NCBI RefSeq assembly: GCF_029978005.1
Contig: NZ_JARKOZ010000079.1
Span: 1-35,349, forward strand
Direction: 5' to 3'
Source: Solidesulfovibrio sp.
Lineage (GTDB): Bacteria > Desulfobacterota > Desulfovibrionia > Desulfovibrionales > Desulfovibrionaceae
Length of the DNA stretch: 35,349 nt
Shown here: piece by piece, positions 28,464-35,349 of the stretch
How the letters are laid out: each line of letters begins with the position of its first letter
How positions within the stretch are numbered: position 1 is the stretch's first letter
Notes under the pieces: generated by a model
What the model was told of the DNA's origin: nothing
Database searches by the model: none
Seen by the model: only the letters and a program-made list of their open reading frames with translations
Translations under genes and position numbers: made by a program

Positions 28464-30953
28464 TCAGGACTCCCTGCCGGCCGGCTCGTCCGGGAAGAGG
28501 ACGACATGCACGCCCGGCGCGGCGCACAGGCGTTCGAGGTCGAGATCGTGGCCCAGGGAGGCCGGTATGAAAACGGTGCCCTCGAAGCCCTGCTCCACGA
28601 CGCGCCACAGTTCCGCCTCGTCGTAGAGGATCAGGCTCTCTCCGGGGCACATGTAGAACCGCTTGACGGGCACGCCTTCCCCGTTTCGGGCGTAGAGCAG
28701 GCACGGCCGGGACGGCACGGCCTGGCGGCCCTCGAGGAGCCCGCGCACGGTGTCGAGGAACGCTTCCTGGGTGACGGGCTTGACCACGGCGGCGTCGGCC
28801 CCGGAGGCGACGCCTTCCCGTCTGGAGGCCACGGACACCACGAGCACCGGGATGCGCCGCGTGGCCGGGTCGGCCCGCAGCCGCCGGATGGCTTCGCGGC
28901 CGTCCATGCCCGGCATGCGCAGGTCCATGGTGACGCAGTCGGGCCGCCAGGACGCGGCCAGGGACAGGGCTTCGACGCCGCTCGCCGCCGTGGCCGCCAC
29001 GTAGCCGGCGTCGGTGAGCAGCGTTTCCAGGAACCGCCGCACGGCCGCATCGTCGTCGACCACGAGCACGCGTCCCCTGCCGTCGCGCGACGCCGCGGGC
29101 ACGGCCGGCGGCGTCCAGGCCGGCAACGGACAGGCCGCTCCCTCCTGGAGGACGCCCGGGATCGGCAGGGTGAAATAAAAGACGCTCCCCCGGCCCGGTG
29201 CGTTCTCGGCCCAGATGCGCCCGCCGTGGCGCTCCACGATCTGGCGGCAGATGGGCAGCCCCAGGCCCGTGCCCTTGGGCTTTTCGGTCAGGGTGTCCCC
29301 GGCCTGCTTGAATTTCTCGAAAATCCGCTCCAGGTCGTCCGGGGCGATGCCGCAGCCCGTGTCGCGCACGGCCACCACTATCTCCGGGCCCTCGACCCGG
29401 GCTTCGATGCGGACCCCGCCCGAGGCCGTGAACTTCACGGCGTTGCCCACGAGGTTGACGAAGACCTGGACCAGCCGGTCCCGGTCGCCGACGATACGGG
29501 GAAGCGAAGGCGGCAGCTCGCAGGCAAGCGTTAGCCCCTTGTCCCGGGCCAGGCCCTGGACGGCCCTGACCGCGTGCCCGGCCGCGTCGGCCAGGGACAG
29601 GGGGGCCATGTCCCATTCGCAGCGGCCGGACTCCATCTTGGCGATGTCCAGGACGTCGTCCACGAGCTCGGTCAACCGCTGGCCCTCGGCCACGATGATG
29701 TCCAGGTTCTCGCGTATCTGCTGGGCGGCGCGCCAGGTTGCGGGCTTGGCCTCGGCCAGGGCCGGGGCCACGGCGTCGCCGAACTTGCGCCGGATGATCT
29801 TGGCGAACCCCAGCACCGAGGTCAGGGGCGTGCGCAGCTCGTGGGACACCGTGGAGATGAACTCGGTCTTCATCCGGTCCACCTCCTTTTCCACGGTGAC
29901 GTCGCGCACGAGGATGATGACCACCTCGCGCGCCTCGCCGGCCAGGCGCACGGCCGTGGCCACGGCCTTGCCCGTGCCGCCCTCGGCCAGACCGACCTCG
30001 GCCACGGCCAGACGGCCCTCCTTCCGGGCCGCCTCGGCCAAGTCGGCCAGTTCCCGGGGAAAGGACTCCGCGGCGGGCCGTCCGTCCGGCTCCCCGCCCA
30101 GGCGACCGAACATGGCGAGCAGAGCCGGGTTGTGCAGCGTGACCAGACCGTCGGCGTCGAGCACCAGCAGCCCGTCGGCCAGGTTGTCGATGATGGCCCG
30201 GGTGTGGGCCAGGGAGCTTTGCAGCCCCCTGGTGGCGTCGGCCACGTCCCGGGTCAGGTCCGAGACGAGCTGGGACAGCTGGGAGGCCATGGACTGCATG
30301 GCCCGGGCCAGCAGGCCCACCTCGTCGTCGCCCGTTCGCGGCGGCGTGGCGGAGAAGTCGTGGTCGCGGATCTTCACGGCGTACCCGGCCAGTTCCGCCA
30401 GGGGACGGACGATGCCGCCGATCAGGGCGTAGAAGACGACCACGGCCACGAGCAGCATGGCGAGCATGAGCGCCTCCTGGCCCATGACCGCGCCGCGCAT
30501 GATGCGCCAGATGCCGGCCTTGTCCATGCCCACGGACACCGACCCGCCCTCTCCGGCCAGGATCGGGGCCGTCACCTGGATGAACTCGCCAAGATTCGGC
30601 AGGGCGAGCTGGGCCACGCCGCGCGGGGCCGGTCCGCCGGCCAGGGCGGCGGGCATGGCCGGCACGAAGGTGTGGGCGACCACCCTCTCCTGCCTGTCCG
30701 TCACGAAGACGTAACCCACGCCGTCGATGTGCAGGAATTCGTCGATCATGGCCTGGACCGCGGCGGCGTCGCCGGCGGCCAGGGCGTCGGGGCTCCCGGC
30801 GGCGATGGCCATGGCGATGGCCCGGCCGGTGGTGACGTACTCGTCGGTCAGGTGACGGTGCAGCAGCCAGGCGGAAAGCAGGGCCGTGGCGTTGGCCGCC
30901 ACGCCGAAAACCAGGACCACGGCCAGGAGCGTCTTGCGAAAGAGCCGGGACAC
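28464..30953 (-). CDS. Membrane hybrid histidine kinase with extra C-terminal domain
   Basis: An 829-residue protein. TM1 (~7-31), a periplasmic sensor domain (~32-155) with Cache-like features (DEFLHIDGVGYVFVTDRQERVVAHTF), and TM2 (~157-180) are followed by HAMP (~181-235). A PAS domain (~250-355, AIIDNLADGLLVLDADGLVTLHNPAL) precedes HisKA with His371 (VSHELRTPL) and HATPase with N-box VNLVGNAVKF, G1 DTGCGI and G2 GTGLGLPI. The receiver domain (~628-740) has Asp677 (MDLRMPG) and Lys725. About 75 further residues (~750-829) form a separate globular tail I do not recognise. The GTG start lies 5 bases after the binding-protein stop, so the pair is cotranscribed; the periplasmic protein may present a ligand to the sensor. 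Confidence 0.93.
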   Translation of the reverse strand: MSRLFRKTLLAVVLVFGVAANATALLSAWLLHRHLTDEYVTTGRAIAMAIAAGSPDALAAGDAAAVQAMIDEFLHIDGVGYVFVTDRQERVVAHTFVPAMPAALAGGPAPRGVAQLALPNLGEFIQVTAPILAGEGGSVSVGMDKAGIWRIMRGAVMGQEALMLAMLLVAVVVFYALIGGIVRPLAELAGYAVKIRDHDFSATPPRTGDDEVGLLARAMQSMASQLSQLVSDLTRDVADATRGLQSSLAHTRAIIDNLADGLLVLDADGLVTLHNPALLAMFGRLGGEPDGRPAAESFPRELADLAEAARKEGRLAVAEVGLAEGGTGKAVATAVRLAGEAREVVIILVRDVTVEKEVDRMKTEFISTVSHELRTPLTSVLGFAKIIRRKFGDAVAPALAEAKPATWRAAQQIRENLDIIVAEGQRLTELVDDVLDIAKMESGRCEWDMAPLSLADAAGHAVRAVQGLARDKGLTLACELPPSLPRIVGDRDRLVQVFVNLVGNAVKFTASGGVRIEARVEGPEIVVAVRDTGCGIAPDDLERIFEKFKQAGDTLTEKPKGTGLGLPICRQIVERHGGRIWAENAPGRGSVFYFTLPIPGVLQEGAACPLPAWTPPAVPAASRDGRGRVLVVDDDAAVRRFLETLLTDAGYVAATAASGVEALSLAASWRPDCVTMDLRMPGMDGREAIRRLRADPATRRIPVLVVSVASRREGVASGADAAVVKPVTQEAFLDTVRGLLEGRQAVPSRPCLLYARNGEGVPVKRFYMCPGESLILYDEAELWRVVEQGFEGTVFIPASLGHDLDLERLCAAPGVHVVLFPDEPAGRES

Positions 30954-30958
30954 GACCG

Positions 30959-32200
30959 TCAGTCTCCGTCCGCGGCGGACACGGTCTCCAGGGGAGCAAG
31001 CGCGCCCCTGGCCGCCGTGAAGAGATACACCGCGCGCAGGGCCTGATGGGCCGGGCCGTCCAGGAATACGGACGCGCCGAGGCCGATGTCCGCCGGAGAG
31101 GCGGCGCGCGCCGCCGCGTCGAGGCCCCGCCGGTCGTCCGGGTCGGGCATGGCCCGCAGCACCGCGATCATGAGCCGGGCGTTGAGGTAGCCCTCGAAGC
31201 CCACGGCGCTCCCTTCGGGAAGCCGCGCCGGCCAGCCGCCGGGCGGGGCCGGGGCCTGGCCCAAGGCGGCCAGGTCGCGCCGATAGTCGACGGCCGCCGG
31301 CAAGGCGTCGTCGCGCCAGGGCGGCGTCACCTGGGACAGGATCAGCCCGTCGTCCAGGGCCAGGCCCAGGGGTTCGCCCAGGGCGGCCAGCTCCCGCAGC
31401 AGGATCTCGCCGCCGGCGAAGGAGACCACGCCCACGGGCACGGCCATCCCCTGGCGGCGCAGGTCGCGGATGAACGCGGCGCAGGCCGGGGCCGCGCCGA
31501 TGAGCAGGACGGCCTCGGGCCGGCTGGCGGCCAGGACGCGCACCTGCGGCGTCATGTCGTAACCGGCACCGGCCAGCCTGGGGAAAGTGGCCTCGCCGCA
31601 CAGGGCGCGCCCCCGGCGGGCCAGGGCCAGGCCGGCCCCGTCCCAGCCGCTGCGGCCGAAGGCGTCGGCCTGGTGGCAGATGGCCACGCGCGCGGCTCCC
31701 CGGCGGGAGAAGGCGTCGACGAGGGCCTCGATCTCCTGGCGGTAGGAGGCGCGCAGATTGTAGACGTAGCGGACATAGGGCGGCGTGCGCAGGGCCTCGA
31801 GCCCGGTGACCGGAAAAAAGAGGCGCGCCTCCCTGGCGGCCCGGCCCCGCAGCACGGGCAGCACGCGGCTCACGGTCGGCGTGCCCAGGGACGAAAAAAG
31901 GGCCAGCACGCCCTCGTCGAGGAAACGCACGGAGTTTTCGATGGCCGGATCGGGCTCGTAGCCGTCGTCGGCGGCGAGCAGTTCGATGGGTCGGCCGGCC
32001 AGACCGCCCTGGCGGTTTTGTCGGGCGAACATGGCCAGGGCTCCGCGGTAGAGTTCCACGGCCATCTCCCGCGTGGACCCGGTGAAGCCGGCGGACATGC
32101 CCAGGCGGATGGGCGGCGCGTCCCCGGCCGGGGCCGGCCTGGCCGCCACAAGCGACGCCGCGACCACGACCCACAGCAACGCGCGTAACCTGCCCGCCAT
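30959..32200 (-). CDS. LivK-type periplasmic binding protein, likely sensor partner
   Basis: A 413-residue protein with signal peptide MAGRLRALLWVVVAASLVAARPAPA. It has a type I periplasmic binding fold: IRLGMSAGFTGSTREMAVELYRGALAMFARQNRQGG, LAGRPIELLAADDGYEP, VLALFSSLGTPTV, LFFPVTGLEALRTPPYVRYVYNLRASY, then a VAICHQADAFGRSGWDGAGLAL half and VGFEGYLNARLMI. The ATG at 32200 has AAGGAAGGGG about 8 bases upstream; a TTG at 32230 is less likely. It is the first gene of an operon with the hybrid kinase and diverges from phoB. ABC transporter partners are absent, so a receptor role in the two-component system is inferred, as in known binding-protein/kinase pairs. Confidence 0.9.
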   Translation of the reverse strand: MAGRLRALLWVVVAASLVAARPAPAGDAPPIRLGMSAGFTGSTREMAVELYRGALAMFARQNRQGGLAGRPIELLAADDGYEPDPAIENSVRFLDEGVLALFSSLGTPTVSRVLPVLRGRAAREARLFFPVTGLEALRTPPYVRYVYNLRASYRQEIEALVDAFSRRGAARVAICHQADAFGRSGWDGAGLALARRGRALCGEATFPRLAGAGYDMTPQVRVLAASRPEAVLLIGAAPACAAFIRDLRRQGMAVPVGVVSFAGGEILLRELAALGEPLGLALDDGLILSQVTPPWRDDALPAAVDYRRDLAALGQAPAPPGGWPARLPEGSAVGFEGYLNARLMIAVLRAMPDPDDRRGLDAAARAASPADIGLGASVFLDGPAHQALRAVYLFTAARGALAPLETVSAADGD

Positions 32201-32317
32201 GCTCCGCACCCCTTCCTTCACGGCTTTCAAGGCCTTGCCACATCCCTAGGCCCTTTAACACGCTCCGTCAAACGGGCCGCCGGGCTTGCGGCGCGCTATT
32301 GCTGGAAGGCGCGAACA

Positions 32318-32357
32318 GTGTCACACAATCGTCACGAGGCATTCATCCCTGTGTCAA
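32318..32357 (+). promoter_or_regulatory. Two tandem Pho boxes upstream of phoB
   Basis: GTGTCAC (32318), TCGTCAC (32329), CATTCAT (32340), GTGTCAA (32351): four 7-mers starting exactly 11 bases apart with 4-base spacers. The PhoB consensus is CTGTCAT repeated every 11 bases; these half-sites match at 4 or 5 of 7 positions. They lie 44-83 bases before the phoB ATG, so phoB is probably autoregulated by phosphate starvation. Confidence 0.7.
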
Positions 32358-32400
32358 GCCGCCATGTTCTTTCGAGCGTCGAAACACCCGAGGTGGTCGC

Positions 32401-33084
32401 ATGTCCAAGGATTCCATCCTGATAGTGGAAGATGACGACGACATCGTCGAATTGCTCGCCTTCAACCTGCAAAGCGCCGGCTTCGCCACCGAAACGGCAA
32501 AAGACGGCTATGACGCCCTGGCCAAGGCCCGCCGCTCGCCGCCGGCCGGCATCATCCTCGACCTCATGCTCCCCGGCCTCGACGGCTTCGAGGTCTGCAA
32601 GGAGCTCAAGCGCGATGCCAAGACCGCCGCCGCGCCCATCATCATGCTCACCGCCCGGGGCGAGGAGGTGGACCGCATCGTGGGCCTGGAGCTCGGGGCC
32701 GACGACTACGTGGTCAAGCCCTTCTCCCCCCGGGAGCTCATCCTGCGCCTGCGGGCCGTGCTCAAGCGCCACGCCCCGGAACAGGAGAAACGGCAGGTGC
32801 TCAGCCGCGACGGCCTGTCCGTGGACCTCGGCGCGCACCGGGTGACCCTCGACGGCGAGGAGGTGGCCCTGACCGCCACGGAGTTCCGGCTCCTGGCCGA
32901 GCTGTTCCAGAGCACGGGCCGGGTGCTCACCCGCGACCGGCTGCTCAATTCCGTCTGGGGCTACGAGTTCGAGGGCTACGCCCGCACCGTGGACACCCAC
33001 ATCCGCCGCCTGCGCCAGAAGCTCGGCGCCTGCGCCCGCATGATCGAAACCGTCCGGGGCGTGGGCTACCGGTTCAAGGAGTAG
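32401..33084 (+). CDS. phoB: Phosphate regulon response regulator PhoB
   Basis: A 227-residue OmpR/PhoB family regulator. The receiver domain has the acidic pocket (E10, D11), phospho-acceptor Asp54 (LDLMLPG), Thr84 and Lys106 (VVKPFSPREL). The C-terminal winged helix has LTATEFRLLAEL, RVLTRDRLLNSVWGYEFEGYARTVDTHIRRLRQKLG and VRGVGYRFKE. Assignment as PhoB rests on phoR and pstB directly downstream and Pho boxes upstream. GAGGTGG precedes the ATG at 32401; the longer frame to 32299 overlaps the Pho boxes and is rejected. Confidence 0.95.
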   Translation: MSKDSILIVEDDDDIVELLAFNLQSAGFATETAKDGYDALAKARRSPPAGIILDLMLPGLDGFEVCKELKRDAKTAAAPIIMLTARGEEVDRIVGLELGADDYVVKPFSPRELILRLRAVLKRHAPEQEKRQVLSRDGLSVDLGAHRVTLDGEEVALTATEFRLLAELFQSTGRVLTRDRLLNSVWGYEFEGYARTVDTHIRRLRQKLGACARMIETVRGVGYRFKE

Positions 33085-33088
33085 GTCC

Positions 33089-34576
33089 TTGCGCGCCGTC
33101 GCCACCCTGGGCCTGCGGGCCGCGGCCGTGTGCCTGGCCGTGACCGCCGCCAGCCTCGCCGTGCCCGAACTTATGCCCTCGGCCACCCGCACCGAACGGC
33201 TCTTCGCCCACGCCGGAGCCCTGGCCCTGGCCGGAGGGGCCTTCTGGCTCATCGGCGCAAGCCTGTCCCGGTCCCTGGCCGAGGTCATCGCCGTGGCCCG
33301 GGCCATCGGCGACGGCGACTACCGCCGCCGGCTCCATCTGACTCCCGGGGGCGAATTCAGCGACCTGGCCGAAGCCGTCAACCACATGGCCCGGCGCATC
33401 GAATCCCACATCGCCACCATCACCGACCAGAAGACCCAGCTGGAAGCCATCCTCGACGGCATGCGCGAGGGCGTCATGGTCCTGGACGCGGCCGGCAGGA
33501 TCCGCGTGGCCAACCCGGCCCTGCGGCGCATCGTCCCGGTCAGCGGCGAACTGGCCGGACGGCGGCCCATCGAGGTGGCTCCGAGCCCGGAGCTGCAGAT
33601 GGCCTGCGACCGCCTGCTCGGCGACCGGGCCGACGACGCCCCGGCCGGGGCCAGCCTGGAGATGGAGCTCGGGCCCGGGCGGTTCTACGAGGTCTCCCTG
33701 GTGCGCCTGGGGCGCGATCCGGCCGACGCCCGGCGCGACCACGGCGCGGTGCTGGTCTTTCACGATGTTTCCGAAACGCGCCGGCTTTCCCGGGTGCGGC
33801 GCGATTTCGCGGCCAACGTCACCCATGAGATGCGCACGCCGCTGACCTCCATCAAGGGCTACGCCGAGACGCTCCTTTCGGCCGCGCCGGAGCTGGCCCC
33901 GGAAAAGCGCCGGTTCCTGGACGTCATCCTCAAAAACGCCAATCACATGTCCAAGATGGTGGACGACATCCTCACGCTGGCCCGGCTCGAGGAGCAGCCC
34001 GGCGCGGCCGAGGGCGGGGCCGACGGGCGGCCCGAGCCCAGGGCCGACCCCGTCGCCGCCCTGGCCGACGCCGTGCGCGAATGCGAGACCCTGGCCCAGG
34101 CGCGCCGGCTCGCCCTCGACAACCAGCTGCCGGCGGACGCCGACCTGGCCGTGCGCTGCGACGCCGGCCAGCTCACGCAGGTCTGGCGCAACCTGATCGA
34201 AAACGCCGCCCGCTTCGCCCCGGAAGGCTCGCGCGTCGTCATGAACGCCGCCCGCGACCCGAGCGGCGGGGCCGTGACCTTCGGCGTCCTGGACCAGGGC
34301 CCGGGCATCCCCCCCGAGGAGCGCCAGCGCGTGTTCGAGCGCTTCTACCGGGTGGAGCGCCATCGCTCCAAGACCCCGGGCAGCACGGGGCTCGGCCTGG
34401 CCATCGTCAAGCACATCGTGGAGCGCCATGGCGGCCGCGTCTGGGCCGACCGGGGCCGGGGCGAGATGACCGGGGCGGCCGTGTACTTCACCCTGCCCGC
34501 CGCCCGCCGGCCCGCGCCCGAGGTCGAGGCCTCGCCTGGGGGCCAATGTCTCGGACCATCGACCCAATCGTCATGA
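33089..34576 (+). CDS. phoR: Phosphate regulon sensor histidine kinase PhoR
   Basis: A 495-residue protein. Two hydrophobic segments at the N-terminus (~5-25 and ~42-60) have only a short periplasmic loop, as in PhoR. A HAMP-like region (~60-110) and a PAS domain (~115-230, [26 protein letters not shown]) lead to HisKA with His246 ([20 protein letters not shown]) and HATPase with N-box [17 protein letters not shown] and [11 protein letters not shown]. The start is TTG at 33089, five bases after the phoB stop, with AGGAG 7 bases upstream, so this unusual start is well supported. The last ~25 residues are a disordered tail that contains the Pho box for pstB. Confidence 0.93.
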   Translation: MRAVATLGLRAAAVCLAVTAASLAVPELMPSATRTERLFAHAGALALAGGAFWLIGASLSRSLAEVIAVARAIGDGDYRRRLHLTPGGEFSDLAEAVNHMARRIESHIATITDQKTQLEAILDGMREGVMVLDAAGRIRVANPALRRIVPVSGELAGRRPIEVAPSPELQMACDRLLGDRADDAPAGASLEMELGPGRFYEVSLVRLGRDPADARRDHGAVLVFHDVSETRRLSRVRRDFAANVTHEMRTPLTSIKGYAETLLSAAPELAPEKRRFLDVILKNANHMSKMVDDILTLARLEEQPGAAEGGADGRPEPRADPVAALADAVRECETLAQARRLALDNQLPADADLAVRCDAGQLTQVWRNLIENAARFAPEGSRVVMNAARDPSGGAVTFGVLDQGPGIPPEERQRVFERFYRVERHRSKTPGSTGLGLAIVKHIVERHGGRVWADRGRGEMTGAAVYFTLPAARRPAPEVEASPGGQCLGPSTQSS

Positions 34577-34585
34577 AACTTCCAC
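34568..34585 (+). promoter_or_regulatory. Candidate Pho box before pstB
   Basis: TCGTCAT (34568-34574), GAAA, CTTCCAC (34579-34585), matching the CTGTCAT pattern at about 5 and 4 of 7 positions in 11-base register. It overlaps the last codons of phoR and ends 67 bases before the pstB ATG, so pstB may be transcribed separately under phosphate limitation. Confidence 0.45.
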
Positions 34586-34652
34586 ACCCGGCCGTCACAA
34601 TGCGCCCGACGAACTCCCCGCCCGACCGGCTGTGAACGAAAAGGAACCGCCC

Positions 34653-35349
34653 ATGCCAGACACCATCAAGATGGCCGCCAAGAACCTCAATTTCTATTAC
34701 GGCCGCTTCAAGGCCCTGCAGGACATCAACCTGACCGTCAACGAGCAGCAGGTCACGGCGCTCATCGGCCCCTCGGGGGGCGGCAAGTCCACGTTCCTGC
34801 GGTGCCTCAACCGCATGAACGACCTCATTCCGGGCACCCGCGTCGAGGGCGAACTGACGCTCGACGGCGAAAACGTCTACGCCGCGAGCCTGGACGTGGT
34901 CGAACTGCGCCGCCGGGTGGGCATGGTCGTCCAGAAGCCCAACCCCTTTCCCAAGACCATTTTCGAAAACGTGGCCTACGGGCTTCGCGTCGGCGGCGTG
35001 CGCGACAACACCTACATCTCGCAGCAGGTGGAAAAGAGCCTCAAGGGCGCGGCGCTTTTCGACGAGGTCAAGGACCGCATCCACGACTCGGCCCTGGGCC
35101 TGTCCGGCGGCCAGCAGCAGCGCCTGTGCATCGCCCGGGCCCTGGCCATCGAACCCGAGGTGCTGCTCATGGACGAGCCCGCCTCGGCGCTCGACCCCAT
35201 CGCGACGCAAAAGATCGAGGAACTCATCCACGAGCTCAAACGCACCTTCACGATCATCATCGTCACCCACAGCATGCAGCAGGCCGCCCGCGTCTCGGAC
35301 CGCACGGCCTTTTTCTACATGGGCAAGCTGATCGAAGTGGACGCCACGG
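34653..35349 (+). CDS. pstB: Phosphate ABC transporter ATP-binding protein PstB (3' end outside window)
   Basis: The first 232 residues are seen; the family is about 250 long, so only the C-terminal end is missing. Walker A is GPSGGGKST, with Gly where most PstB proteins have Cys. [13 protein letters not shown], then [21 protein letters not shown], the signature [15 protein letters not shown], Walker B VLLMDEP with ASALDPIAT, and [21 protein letters not shown] are all PstB hallmarks. It powers high-affinity phosphate uptake with PstSCA, none of which lies in the window. AAAAGGAA precedes the ATG at 34653. Part of the phoB-phoR-pstB cluster. Confidence 0.96.
   Translation, partial: MPDTIKMAAKNLNFYYGRFKALQDINLTVNEQQVTALIGPSGGGKSTFLRCLNRMNDLIPGTRVEGELTLDGENVYAASLDVVELRRRVGMVVQKPNPFPKTIFENVAYGLRVGGVRDNTYISQQVEKSLKGAALFDEVKDRIHDSALGLSGGQQQRLCIARALAIEPEVLLMDEPASALDPIATQKIEELIHELKRTFTIIIVTHSMQQAARVSDRTAFFYMGKLIEVDAT

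Overview
The window is GC-rich bacterial chromosome in which genes are packed on both strands. The best taxonomic marker is a tetraheme cytochrome c3 (25722-26108). Together with a Ros/MucR-type regulator, a CbiG/CobJ cobalamin pair, many sensor kinases and the high GC, it points to a sulfate reducer of the Desulfovibrio/Solidesulfovibrio group. That placement is inferred from gene content. I see no rRNA, tRNA, CRISPR array, transposase or integrase.

Layout. 1-4400: an FmdB zinc-ribbon protein, a Ros/MucR-like regulator lacking two metal ligands, a small lipoprotein, an unrecognised protein, and two peptide-type ABC ATPases with no permease beside them. 4500-10034: a small exported protein overlapping a 1011-residue GT39-like membrane glycosyltransferase, a Bax-inhibitor-1 family protein, and an LpxK-like protein whose P-loop and active-site motif are lost. 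10097-13208: a palindromic control element, a LivK-type binding protein, a lysozyme-like protein and an inverted-architecture J-domain protein. 13469-19728: CheX, DsbD, a GNAT acetyltransferase, a serine D,D-carboxypeptidase, a tiny lipoprotein, then a soluble histidine kinase carrying a second copy of the palindromic element.

19806-25604: a PadR regulator whose start codon lies in a palindrome, an in-frame aquaglyceroporin/CobW-type GTPase fusion with an internal ribosome-binding site, a BioB-like radical SAM enzyme, an opposing low-complexity ORF, then cbiG-cobJ. The PadR/channel-GTPase/radical SAM group is the best candidate here for an undescribed system. 25655-28346: cytochrome c3 with its own promoter and terminator, then a 718-residue acidic repeat and coiled-coil protein. 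28464-32200: a periplasmic binding protein and a hybrid histidine kinase, presumably one signalling pair. 32318-35349: phoB-phoR-pstB with four Pho half-sites in perfect 11-bp register ahead of phoB; pstB runs off the window.

Two kinds of noncoding element recur. One is an AT-rich 12-bp-arm palindrome placed 22-23 bases before two start codons. The other is a GC-rich double hairpin at the 3' ends of two unrelated genes.
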